From Calditrichota bacterium (GTDB lineage: Bacteria; Calditrichota; Calditrichia; Calditrichales; Calditrichaceae), in NCBI GenBank assembly GCA_024278715.1, contig JAJRSN010000227.1, positions 1-17,068 on the forward strand: a stretch of 17,068 bases of DNA, in the 5' to 3' direction. Both the position numbers and the translations under genes were made by a program. Below the pieces are notes generated by a model. That model ran no database searches and was not told the origin of the DNA. It was given only the letters and a program-made list of their open reading frames with translations. This document shows, piece by piece, positions 8,222 through 15,057 of the stretch; position 1 is the stretch's first letter, and every line of letters starts with the position of its first letter.

Positions 8222-9958
8222 TTAATACGCCACGACCACGGTTGTTTTTGCTTCTTTTAAAATACCGTCGGAAGCGTTCAGAATTTGGGCAAACACAACA
8301 TAAATTCCCATTCGGACTTTCTTTTTGTGAGAATCGCGACCGTTCCAGGTTAATTGATACGATTGCCCGACGAGTTGATTGTCGCTAAGGGTAATAATCT
8401 TTCTCCCTAAAACGTCAAAAATGGTAACCCGTACTTTAGCCGCTTTTGCCGGAACCTTCATACCGATTATCGTATTATCTTCAAATCCGTCGCCGTTCGG
8501 AGAAAAGGGATTGGGATCAACGGACAACGAAAGAGAGGGACTTCGCACCGGTTCAAACAGAGAATTTACCGCGCCCGGCGTAGCTCCCTTTTCTGCCGCC
8601 GACGGTCCCCAATTATTTTCCATCCGCGCATCCAGCTCGGGATTGATCCGTTCAAGCGAAGGCTTGCGCCAGTCTTCTCCCAATAACCAGTCGGAACGGT
8701 AAGGCGCCTGCTCCACCCACGCGCCCCACGGCGCCAGCAAAAACAGTTTATCCTGATCGTTATTCAAAATCGGAAAATGTTTTAAAACAATAATTAATGA
8801 ATCGCTTAAATCGTAAAAGTCTTTAACGGAACTATCGGAAGTTAAAATTTTGAATGAATTGGGATAAATGACAATCGAACTATCGATGAAAGAGGTGTCT
8901 CTGTCATCGCTGATCGCCCAGCCCCGCAAAGAGACGGGTTCGCCGCCCTTGTTAAACAACTCGATCCATTCTGGTTCGTCTTGCCGCGTCAGAAATTTAA
9001 TTTCATTGATCACCAGCGGATTTTTCACGTCCATCACGGTAATCGATTGCCGGATTTGGTTGTTCAAGGGGTTCTGGTCTGCGGAAGCGGCAATCTGAGC
9101 GATTAGAGTGATTACGCCGCTGAATTCCGGGATGTAATCAAAGGCAACGCTGTCCCGCGCGCCCTGCGCCAAATCGACGGCAAGCCGATGATCGTAAATG
9201 ATCGGCTCAAGGACTTCCAAAACTCCGTTTTCATTCAAATCAATAAACACCTGCAAATGAATTGTTTCTTTAAAGAGATTGACGCCAAAATTTGCAAACA
9301 GCAGGGTAATTCGGACGGTTTGCCCTTTTGCAATCGCGGATGTCGGAACAATGCGCATCCCGTTTTCCGCAAATCCGATATCGAGATCCTTGGGAGAAAC
9401 GGAATTGGCAAATCCGGGCGTTCCGCCCATTACCAGACTGTTTGCCCAGTTGCTTTCATCATTGCCGGCACACAGAACAATCTTTTCATCCGAATACCCC
9501 GGAGGATTGTCGATGGTGTAGCGATAGGTGGCAACGACCCTGCCGGATGCGTCACTCAGAATAAGTTGTTCGGGTTTGGAATTAGACAGACCGTTGCTGC
9601 CAAAGGCGCCGTTATCGATGGTTAAAACAAGAGCTGCGGGCGGAATGACGGAATCGTAAGCGGTTGAGTTCTCAAAATAACTGCCGTCGAGCAGAACGGC
9701 AAACTGTCCCGGCTGCAAAAGCGTGCCCTCTCCGGTATCGACAATATTGTCGGTTCCGGTACTGTCGCTAAATTGCCAGCCTGTCAAATCAATTGCCGAA
9801 TCCGAACAATTGTAGAATTCAACGAATTCATCGTGATAATCCGCGCCGGGCACATCGAACATAACCTCGCTGAAAACAATTTGCGCAAAAAGAGTTTGAG
9901 CGGAAATTAAGAATAAAAGCAAAAATAAAAGATTCGAAGAGCGCGTGTTAAAATTCAT
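8222..9958 (-). CDS. Exported lamin-tail-domain protein with C-terminal FlgD/CHU-like domain
   Basis: A 578-residue secreted or surface protein of unknown specific function. Residues 1-25 are a signal peptide with a leucine/phenylalanine core and likely cleavage after TLFA. Two lamin-tail-like domains can be read: about 26-150 (IVFSEVMFD, DEFVEFYN, IDLTGWQFSD) and about 312-460 (LVINEIKF, EWIELFNKGG, LRGWAISDD). Between them (about 190-310) is a CARDB/Ig-like beta domain with FANFG and PLNNQ. The C-terminus (about 485-578) starts with DPNPFSPNGDGFED and ends in a FlgD-Ig-like fold (VTIFDVLGRKI, GIYVVFAQI). Such modules often serve as anchors or type IX-like sorting domains in FCB bacteria; the secretion route here is inferred. 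The ATG at 9958 is preferred over TTG at 9967 because the GCGGGAT ribosome-binding site fits it better. It begins 14 nt after the flavoprotein stop, so is probably co-transcribed. Confidence 0.88.
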   Translation of the reverse strand: MNFNTRSSNLLFLLLFLISAQTLFAQIVFSEVMFDVPGADYHDEFVEFYNCSDSAIDLTGWQFSDSTGTDNIVDTGEGTLLQPGQFAVLLDGSYFENSTAYDSVIPPAALVLTIDNGAFGSNGLSNSKPEQLILSDASGRVVATYRYTIDNPPGYSDEKIVLCAGNDESNWANSLVMGGTPGFANSVSPKDLDIGFAENGMRIVPTSAIAKGQTVRITLLFANFGVNLFKETIHLQVFIDLNENGVLEVLEPIIYDHRLAVDLAQGARDSVAFDYIPEFSGVITLIAQIAASADQNPLNNQIRQSITVMDVKNPLVINEIKFLTRQDEPEWIELFNKGGEPVSLRGWAISDDRDTSFIDSSIVIYPNSFKILTSDSSVKDFYDLSDSLIIVLKHFPILNNDQDKLFLLAPWGAWVEQAPYRSDWLLGEDWRKPSLERINPELDARMENNWGPSAAEKGATPGAVNSLFEPVRSPSLSLSVDPNPFSPNGDGFEDNTIIGMKVPAKAAKVRVTIFDVLGRKIITLSDNQLVGQSYQLTWNGRDSHKKKVRMGIYVVFAQILNASDGILKEAKTTVVVAY

Positions 9959-9972
9959 GAAAATCAATCCCG

Positions 9973-11217
9973 CTAAAAATTTAACAGCATTCTCAAATAG
10001 AACATCGGGGAACGTAGTTTGGCGCGGCTATCCAGGTCGTTGAACATGGCAGAAAAAGTTTCCTGCAACTGCGGATTGGAACGGATCCGATTAATAACAA
10101 AATTAAACAGCCAGCGAAAGCGAACCAATTTTTGCAAAGTGCCGCTCAAACTGAGCTCGCTCCACATCCGTTCATAAACGGCTTTATCATATCGTTTTAA
10201 GAATTCGGCGGAAAAATCATCTGTTTTTAAAGCCTGCGAAATAGTTTCGGCGGCGATGCGGGCGCTAAACATGGCGTTACCTATTCCCTCGCCCGTAAAG
10301 GGATCGATCAGTGAAGCCGCATCCCCCACCAAAAGAAAACGATCTCCCGACAATTTGTGTTTGACGGTTCCGAGAGGCAATCCCCAGCCCTTTATCGAAT
10401 CGACCATCCTTGCGTCTTTAAAACGCTCGCGAATGGTGGGATTTTCCTTAATCGCCTTCAGCATAATTTCTTTGATATTCAAATTGCGTTTTTTGATGTC
10501 GCTTGATAAAATTCCCACGCCCACATTCGCCTGATTATTGGGCAAAGGAAATATCCAGAAATAACCGGGCAGGCATTCTTCCAAAAAATGCAGTTCAATA
10601 AAATTTTGAGGATGCCTGTCCAGAACATTCTCATAATAAGCGCGCAATCCCGCGTAATAGTATTTACGTTGCATTTTGTAAGCGGCAAGTTTCCGCGCAA
10701 TAACAGAACGATCGCCTTCGGCGCCAATCACAATTTTCACCCTGCCCGTTAAAGGTTGACCGTCTTTTTGCAAACGAAGAAGAAGTCCGCCGCTCGTCTT
10801 CTCTACCCCGGTCAAAGTAGTATCGGTAAAAATTCGGGCAACGGAGCGATCTATTTTGGAGAACAGAAATTCGTCAAAAAAATAGCGTTTGCCGATAAAT
10901 CCCGGGGCGCGTTTCGGAACCTGATCGTTGGCACGAAACGGCAAATCGATGGCATATCCGTTCGGCGCGACAAAACGCACGCCCCAGCTATCCAAAAAAC
11001 GATCCTTCTCCGCCTGCATCTCATCTATCCAGTCGGGATCTAAATCTTCTAAAATTCCCACTACCTTGCCGCTGAGTCCGTCGCCGCAAATTTTGTCTCT
11101 GGGGAACGAAGCCTTATCTATTAACACATGAGGAATTTTTTCTTTACACAAAAAAAGAGAGGTAGTGCTTCCGGCGGGTCCTGCGCCCACTATAGCCACA
11201 TCCGCGTCAAACAGCAT
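9973..11217 (-). CDS. Geranylgeranyl reductase family FAD-dependent oxidoreductase
   Basis: A 414-residue flavoprotein of the geranylgeranyl reductase/PHBH-like superfamily, which typically saturates isoprenoid chains of lipids or quinones. An N-terminal dinucleotide-binding motif AIVGAGPAG (8-16) is followed by CGDGLSG (44-50), the family's characteristic cysteine loop. GAEGDRS (165-171), GYFWIFP (218-224) and the FAD-binding GDAASLIDPFTGEGIG (298-313) come next. The C-terminal stretch about 350-414 is the usual lid-like helical part. The ATG at 11217 has a strong AGGAG six bases upstream; the TTG two codons earlier overlaps that site and is rejected. It lies 15 nt after xerD and 14 nt before the lamin-tail gene, so sits mid-operon. 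The substrate cannot be read from sequence; a menaquinone side chain or polyprenyl lipid is plausible. Related halogenases and monooxygenases are the main alternatives. Confidence 0.88.
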   Translation of the reverse strand: MLFDADVAIVGAGPAGSTTSLFLCKEKIPHVLIDKASFPRDKICGDGLSGKVVGILEDLDPDWIDEMQAEKDRFLDSWGVRFVAPNGYAIDLPFRANDQVPKRAPGFIGKRYFFDEFLFSKIDRSVARIFTDTTLTGVEKTSGGLLLRLQKDGQPLTGRVKIVIGAEGDRSVIARKLAAYKMQRKYYYAGLRAYYENVLDRHPQNFIELHFLEECLPGYFWIFPLPNNQANVGVGILSSDIKKRNLNIKEIMLKAIKENPTIRERFKDARMVDSIKGWGLPLGTVKHKLSGDRFLLVGDAASLIDPFTGEGIGNAMFSARIAAETISQALKTDDFSAEFLKRYDKAVYERMWSELSLSGTLQKLVRFRWLFNFVINRIRSNPQLQETFSAMFNDLDSRAKLRSPMFYLRMLLNF

Positions 11218-11232
11218 CGTCAACTCCTGCTT

Positions 11233-12165
11233 TCATTTGATTTTTCTGCGCATTTTTTTGTCGGATAAATTCACCGCGCTTCTGGGATGAAAGGTTTGAT
11301 ATTCCTGCATTAAAAATGTCCGATCGAGGTGCGTGTAAATTTGCGTTGTGCTGATATCGGCATGACCCAGCATTTCCTGCACGGCGCGCAAATCGGCGCC
11401 GTTTTCCAGCAAATGGGTGGCAAAAGAATGGCGGAAGGTGTGCGGGTGAATCTCTTTTTTAATATTGGCTTGATCCGTATAGCGCTTCACAATTTTCCAG
11501 AAGCCCATCCTGCTCATCGGAGTTCCGCGAACGCTTAAGAATAAAATACCGTTTGACCTTTGGAATCGATCGAGTAAAGGTCGTGAACGGTCGAGATACT
11601 TTTTGATCCATCTCAGCGCCGTATCCGAAACCGGCACCAAACGTTCTTTTCTTCCCTTGCCAAAAATACGCACGAAATTTTCTTCCCAGTGAATATCGCG
11701 AATTTGCATGCTTAGCAATTCGGATATCCGCAGCCCGCAGGCATATAACGTTTCTAACATGGCGCGGTTCCGCAATCCGAGATGGTCGCGGGTATCGGGA
11801 AGAGAAATAATCTCCTGAATTTCGTTATAAGTCAAAACCGAAGGCAAACGCCTCGCCAATTTCGGGCGATCGATTGTTTCAGTGGGATCGTGATCGATGA
11901 AATTTTCGGCGACCAAAAATCGATAAAAGCCGCGAATTGCCGACAGATTTCTCGCCACGCTTCCGGCGGACAACCCCATTTCACTCAGCAATTGAATTAA
12001 ACGTTGGACATGCCCGGATTTGGCGTTTAAAGGAGATTTGACGCCCGTGCTTTTTAAATAGCTTAAAAAACGCGCCACATCTCTTGTGTAAGCGTCAATT
12101 GAATTTGGAGTCAGATTTTGTTCGAATATAAGATAGGATTTATATTGTTGAAAAAGTTCATTCAT
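11233..12165 (-). CDS. xerD: Tyrosine recombinase of the XerC/XerD type
   Basis: A 310-residue site-specific recombinase, the size of XerC/XerD, which resolve chromosome dimers at dif. The N-terminal SAM-like DNA-binding domain (about 1-90) is followed by the catalytic domain. The full catalytic set is visible: Arg146 (CGLRISEL), Lys170 (GKGRKER), His242 and Arg245 (HPHTFRHSFATHLL), His268 (LGHADISTT) and Tyr277 (IYTH). The family cannot easily be split into XerC and XerD by eye, so the symbol is provisional. There is a short basic C-terminal extension (KKMRRKIK). The ATG overlaps the stop of the upstream small gene by 8 nt (ATGAATGA). No integrase-associated genes or att-like repeats are near, which favours a housekeeping recombinase over a mobile-element integrase. 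Confidence 0.9.
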   Translation of the reverse strand: MNELFQQYKSYLIFEQNLTPNSIDAYTRDVARFLSYLKSTGVKSPLNAKSGHVQRLIQLLSEMGLSAGSVARNLSAIRGFYRFLVAENFIDHDPTETIDRPKLARRLPSVLTYNEIQEIISLPDTRDHLGLRNRAMLETLYACGLRISELLSMQIRDIHWEENFVRIFGKGRKERLVPVSDTALRWIKKYLDRSRPLLDRFQRSNGILFLSVRGTPMSRMGFWKIVKRYTDQANIKKEIHPHTFRHSFATHLLENGADLRAVQEMLGHADISTTQIYTHLDRTFLMQEYQTFHPRSAVNLSDKKMRRKIK

Positions 12166-12616
12166 CCTTACTGTCTTCTTTATTGCCTTCTAAAAGAGGT
12201 TCGGTTAAAGACAACGCGATACCGGAAAGCATCACCTCGGGCGCTAATTTTTCGAAATCGCCCGACAGTAATTCCCGATCCACATTTGTAAAAACGGAAC
12301 AAGCCGCTTCTTTTTCCACAACAATGCCCGACAGCCGACCGTTGTACTCTGCGAAAAAGGTGACCTCTCCCAAAAATTCGCTGGCAATGTATCCTTCGCA
12401 AAAATGAAGCTGGGCGTGCGTGTTTGATGTGTAAATCGATACAAGGTTGCCGGTTTTATCGCCGATCTTAATATCAGGGTAAATTTCGATGCTCAACTTC
12501 CGATGTTCGGCAGTATTCAGCAACACAGCCCTGTATTGATTGCCTCTTTTCGCAAATTTGGTCTCTAACACTTTTTCGATCTCAGACAGGCTTTTGTCAT
12601 CGAATTTAAATTTCAT
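12158..12616 (-). CDS. Conserved-looking hypothetical protein coupled to xerD
   Basis: I do not recognise this 152-residue protein. It has no signal peptide or membrane segment. Its opening helix (LSEIEKVLETKFAKR) is followed by alternating strands (YRAVLLN, LSIEIYPD, GNLVSIYTS, GEVTFFAEY, SGIVVEKEA), suggesting a small alpha/beta or beta-sandwich cytoplasmic protein with an acidic tail (EGNKEDSKDE). Two cysteines (LHFCEG, EAACSV) do not form a known metal motif. A clean GGAG seven bases before the ATG, an 8-nt overlap with xerD and a 38-nt gap after bshB1 argue that it is a real, co-translated gene. Its function is unknown; being tied to xerD is the only contextual hint. Confidence 0.8.
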   Translation of the reverse strand: MKFKFDDKSLSEIEKVLETKFAKRGNQYRAVLLNTAEHRKLSIEIYPDIKIGDKTGNLVSIYTSNTHAQLHFCEGYIASEFLGEVTFFAEYNGRLSGIVVEKEAACSVFTNVDRELLSGDFEKLAPEVMLSGIALSLTEPLLEGNKEDSKDE

Positions 12617-12654
12617 GGTCTTACTCCATATTCTCTTATTGGGACGCCCACAAT

Positions 12655-13362
12655 TTACGCAAAAATTTTGAATATGTTATCAATTTTTATTACGGAGGTT
12701 GTAAAAAATGGTTCTCCGTATCGAACACCAGCTAAATTTCCGTAAAATCGAGCCCTCGTCTCAATAAAATCCCAAAACGCTTTGCTGCTAATAAATGTTT
12801 CCGGTTCATCCGATTTTTTACCGGAATAAAATTGGCTTTGATAGGCTTTGATCGCTTTTAATTTTATCCCGAAAAAATCGCTGATGTCCGCAACAAACGA
12901 CGGGTTAGTAAGATCGTGATTCAAATAGTAAATAATCTGCTTCGGTCGGTGAACGCTTTGACCGGTTTCGATTTTGACCAAACCCGAATAAAAACAGGCT
13001 TCGGAAACCAACTGCGAGGCGTGGGCGTGATCGGGATGACGATCTTCCCGATAGGGAGCGAAAACGATCGCCGGTCGGTATTTCCGAATGAAACGTATCA
13101 CCCGCAAACGATTCTCCGGAGTCAGTTCGATGTTACCGTCCGGAATAAGCGCATTCTCGCGTACATTAATGCCCAGAATTTTAGCCGCTTCTCCGGCTTC
13201 CTGCTTTCGAACGGACGCCGATCCGCGAGAACCCAATTCGCCCTGAGTTAAATCGACAATTCCCACCCGGTAACCCTGATTAATCATTTTGGCGATGCTA
13301 CCGCCGCAGAATAATTCTGCATCGTCGGGATGAGCCGCAAATACCAGAACATCTAATTTCAT
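12655..13362 (-). CDS. bshB1: PIG-L family deacetylase, BshB1 type (bacillithiol biosynthesis)
   Basis: Probably removes the acetyl group from N-acetylglucosaminyl-malate, the second step of bacillithiol synthesis. The 235-residue length and the near-diagnostic sequence MKLDVLVFAAHPDDAELFCGG, VGIVDLTQGELGSRG and DRHPDHAHASQLV fit BshB1 closely. Zinc ligands and the catalytic acid are AHPDD (His11, Asp13, Asp14) and HPDHAH (His109, His112), as in the LmbE/PIG-L family. The ATG at 13362 follows GGGA about 8 nt upstream; a TTG five codons earlier is less likely because BshB1 proteins typically begin at MKLD. It is the first gene of the long minus-strand run. bshA and bshC are not in the window, so bacillithiol production is inferred from family only; other sugar or mycothiol-type deacetylases are a weaker alternative. 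Confidence 0.92.
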   Translation of the reverse strand: MKLDVLVFAAHPDDAELFCGGSIAKMINQGYRVGIVDLTQGELGSRGSASVRKQEAGEAAKILGINVRENALIPDGNIELTPENRLRVIRFIRKYRPAIVFAPYREDRHPDHAHASQLVSEACFYSGLVKIETGQSVHRPKQIIYYLNHDLTNPSFVADISDFFGIKLKAIKAYQSQFYSGKKSDEPETFISSKAFWDFIETRARFYGNLAGVRYGEPFFTTSVIKIDNIFKIFA

Positions 13363-13389
13363 GTAGCGTTCCCGCAAAATTGTGTTTAT

Positions 13390-13459
13390 GATTTACGATT
13401 TACGATTTTCTTCCTCAGTCCGCCACTTTTCGTTAAGCGTTAAGGGTGTAATCGTTAAG
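13390..13459. repeat. Short tandem heptamers GATTTAC and CGTTAAG
   Basis: Upstream of bshB1 the spacer holds GATTTAC twice followed by GATTTTC in exact 7-bp phase (13390-13410). It then has CGTTAAG at 13431-13437, 13438-13444 and 13453-13459, the last offset by an 8-base GGTGTAAT. These differ in sequence from the RTYACKC units next door but share the 7-bp period. No coding sense or known regulatory site is evident. Confidence 0.65.
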
Positions 13460-13492
13460 CGAACCTCTTCACATCCCTTAACATGGTAGTTT

Positions 13493-13566
13493 GTGGTCAC
13501 TGCTTTCTGATAAACTGTCACTCATCACGCATTACGCGTCACGACCTTATTACTTTGTTACTCTTC
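13493..13566. repeat. Intergenic array of phased 7-bp repeats (copy 2)
   Basis: Related to the element at 1-158 in the same orientation. Units GTCACTC, ATCACGC, ATTACGC and GTCACGA lie in phase at 13517-13544, followed by ATTACTT (13549-13555) and GTTACTC (13557-13563). Both copies share GGTCACTG, then GCTTTCTGATA (60-70 and 13503-13513), and a 3' module of the form RCGAMCTTRTYACTTTGTTACTC. Relative to copy 1 this copy lacks 28 bases between those shared blocks, exactly four 7-bp units, and lacks the pyrimidine-rich spacer. Confidence 0.75.
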
Positions 13567-13579
13567 ATTATATACAATT

Positions 13580-13612
13580 TTTTCAAAAAAGACAAAAAGT
13601 CTTTTTTGAAAA
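13580..13612. promoter_or_regulatory. Perfect 14-bp-arm AT-rich palindrome
   Basis: TTTTCAAAAAAGAC (13580-13593) and GTCTTTTTTGAAAA (13599-13612) are perfect reverse complements around an AAAAA loop. It lies in the divergent spacer between bshB1 and the plus-strand exported-protein gene, about 45 bp upstream of a sigma70-like -35 box. The stem has only three G:C pairs and, although T-rich, is not a classic terminator. It could be an operator, a cruciform or a bidirectional transcript-end signal. The symmetry is certain; the role is not. Confidence 0.6.
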
Positions 13613-13656
13613 GGTAAATACTATGAGGCGAGCATTTTATTTCATGTACATAATAC

Positions 13657-13685
13657 TTGACATTTTGTAAACAATATATTACATT
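13657..13685 (+). promoter_or_regulatory. Candidate sigma70-type promoter
   Basis: A consensus -35 box TTGACA (13657-13662) is followed after 17 bases by TACATT (13680-13685), a 4 of 6 match to the -10 consensus. Transcription would start near 13692 and give a leader of about 125 nt before the ATG at 13816. The leader contains a small perfect hairpin, GCCGT-TCT-ACGGC, at 13714-13726. The -10 match is modest, so the promoter is plausible rather than certain. Confidence 0.45.
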
Positions 13686-13815
13686 TGATTCAGGGCGGCG
13701 GATAAAAAGCAAAGCCGTTCTACGGCGAATCTAAGAATAACGAGGCGTCAAATATCGAATTAAGCCGTCAACTTTAAAAAACGGAAATGTATCATTACCA
13801 TATTTGGAGGAATGT

Positions 13816-14277
13816 ATGTTTAAGCGTTTTTTAAAAATTCATTTGTTCTTGTTTTTATTAACGGCGTTTTGTTATTCCCAGATTGAAAAATTTCCGGGAC
13901 ATCAGTTAAGAGGGCGCTGGACGGGCAAGGGAAAAATTATTGTCAGTTGGTGCAAGCAGGACAGTTTGAGTTTTGATTTTGTAATTCATGAAGACGGTAA
14001 GATCAGCGGTAAAATAGGCGACGCGCAAATTAAGAAGGGGAAATTGCGCTTAAATTCTTTTCTTTTGAATTTTTTGGGCAACAGCCAGTATGTTTTGGAG
14101 GCGGAATTGGAAGGTCCTTTGGTAAAAGCCGAGGGGATCGAACGTCCGCGAATAAAGCTGTTCTTAGATTATCGCAACAATCGGCTTGTAGGTGGATTTC
14201 ACTCTTCCGGCAAAAAAATCGGCGGTAAAAAAAGCATGAAATTAAGTGGTTCGGGGTTGTCGCTGATAAAACAATAA
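13816..14277 (+). CDS. Small exported protein of unknown function
   Basis: I do not recognise this family. The 153-residue product begins MFKRFLKIHLFLFLLTAFCYSQ, a typical signal peptide with positive start and hydrophobic core. The cysteine does not sit in a good lipobox, so signal peptidase I cleavage near CYSQ is more likely than lipidation. The mature part is basic and strand-rich: RGRWTGKGKIIVSW, FDFVIHEDGKISGKIGDA, IKLFLDYRNNRLVGGF, and a Lys/Gly/Ser-rich end. This looks like a small beta-barrel or sandwich of the kind seen in periplasmic proteins. The ATG at 13816 is five bases after GGAGG; the TTG at 13804 overlaps that site. It is monocistronic, on its own strand between the minus-strand operon and the convergent TPR gene, and has its own candidate promoter. 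Confidence 0.8.
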   Translation: MFKRFLKIHLFLFLLTAFCYSQIEKFPGHQLRGRWTGKGKIIVSWCKQDSLSFDFVIHEDGKISGKIGDAQIKKGKLRLNSFLLNFLGNSQYVLEAELEGPLVKAEGIERPRIKLFLDYRNNRLVGGFHSSGKKIGGKKSMKLSGSGLSLIKQ

Positions 14278-14328
14278 TTTCATGAAACTTCACTTGCGTC
14301 GATTAATGAATTACAAAAATCCGGATCA

Positions 14329-14422
14329 GCGGTTTGCGTTCTCGGCGTTAAAAAATAAACCGCTAAAGCAGGCGCAAAGAAAAATCAGTGCGTAAAATTA
14401 AATTCTTGTTCTTTGCGGTTTT
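14329..14422. terminator. Convergent-gene spacer with overlapping inverted repeats
   Basis: Between the convergent genes ending at 14277 and 14443, CGCAAAGAA (14373-14381) and TTCTTTGCG (14409-14417) form a 9-bp inverted repeat followed by GTTTT. GCGGTTT (14329-14335) and AAACCGC (14357-14363) form a second stem. GCGGTTT recurs at 14415-14421 and could compete for the same AAACCGC. The position suits a bidirectional terminator, but loops are long (21-27 nt) and T-runs short, so the call is tentative. Confidence 0.35.
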
Positions 14423-14442
14423 GGATGGTTCAAATCAGGAGG

Positions 14443-14901
14443 CTACTCTTTAAAGTTACTTTTATTTGACCGGTTAATCTGTTTTAGTTTTCGGATAACT
14501 GAATTTAACTTTAAAAAATGGTCTTTCAGCTCGAGCGCCTTTTCCAGATAGAAAATGGATTTTTCCAGATCACAATACAAATACAACATCCCTAAAATTA
14601 AAAAATCGCGCGGAGACGATACCGGTTTGTCCTTATCCTGCTCCCAATCATTTATCATCTCAGGGCAGGGGCAATCATCCCAGTAAGGATCGGTGTTAAT
14701 GATGCTCAGGGGGTCTTTGCCGACGATTTCAAAAAACAGGTCAAACGCCTCGTCAATCAATCCGACGGCAATGTAACAGACAATCAACTTCTTTTTGATC
14801 TTGTCGGTTTCCTTCCCTTTCTCCAATTCTTTTTTAAAAATGGGAAGCGCTTTATCAAACTTTCTGCTGATAAAATATCTATTTGCTAACATTTCAGACA
14901 T
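14443..14901 (-). CDS. TPR-like protein with a Cys-Pro-Cys motif, downstream of a sigma54 activator
   Basis: A 152-residue soluble helical protein. The N-terminal part reads as a TPR pair (MLANRYFISRKFDKALPIFKK, then LIVCYIAVGLIDEAFDLFFEIV), and residues about 98-130 as another (DFLILGMLYLYCDLEKSIFYLEKALEL). TPRs generally hold partner proteins. An inserted loop, DPYWDDCPCPEMI (Cys77, Cys79), carries an acidic Cys-Pro-Cys that could bind metal or be redox-active, which is inference. The tail is basic. The ATG at 14901 follows GAGG at 7 nt and is preferred over the GTG two codons earlier. It is transcribed in the same direction as the sigma54 activator upstream, 156 bp away. That spacer contains a candidate sigma54 promoter and three activator-like sites, so this gene is the best candidate target of that regulator. 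Confidence 0.85.
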   Translation of the reverse strand: MSEMLANRYFISRKFDKALPIFKKELEKGKETDKIKKKLIVCYIAVGLIDEAFDLFFEIVGKDPLSIINTDPYWDDCPCPEMINDWEQDKDKPVSSPRDFLILGMLYLYCDLEKSIFYLEKALELKDHFLKLNSVIRKLKQINRSNKSNFKE

Positions 14902-14923
14902 TTTCACACCTCAAAAGGGAAAA

Positions 14924-14940
14924 GACAAAATTTATGCCAA
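14924..14940 (-). promoter_or_regulatory. Candidate sigma54 (-24/-12) promoter for the TPR gene
   Basis: Read on the minus strand the segment is TTGGCATAAATTTTGTC. It matches TGGCAC-N5-TTGC with correct spacing: TGGCAT, five bases, TTGT. The conserved -24 GG is present; the -12 GC is GT, one departure from consensus. The start would fall near 14913, just before the GAGG ribosome-binding site, giving a very short leader. A sigma54-type activator is encoded directly upstream and its presumed sites lie about 70-115 bp upstream, normal enhancer distance. Confidence 0.5.
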
Positions 14941-15005
14941 ATACATTCGCAGCCAAATAACCCTTTAAAATTCAACAAATTCCGTCTTTCTCATTAAAAA
15001 AACAA

Positions 15006-15053
15006 TGAAACAAATTAATTCACCTATGAAACATTTGGTTTTTGTATGAAACA
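15006..15053. promoter_or_regulatory. Three TGAAACA direct repeats, candidate activator binding sites
   Basis: TGAAACA occurs at 15006-15012, 15027-15033 and 15047-15053, spaced 21 and 20 bp, about two helical turns, so all face the same side of DNA. The latter two share ATGAAACATT. An inverted copy (TGTTTCA, 15080-15086) lies in the last codons of the activator gene. The same heptamer forms an inverted pair at the activator's own start. This layout is what upstream activating sequences for an enhancer-binding protein look like. Confidence 0.6.
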
Positions 15054-15057
15054 TTAG

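Noticed and set aside
9188..9625. Plus-strand 145-codon ORF antisense to the lamin-tail gene
   Set aside because: Shadow of the coding frame on the other strand; no family features.
11233..12165. Integrase of a prophage or genomic island
   Set aside because: Xer-size protein in a housekeeping operon, with no att-like repeats, tRNA or phage genes nearby.
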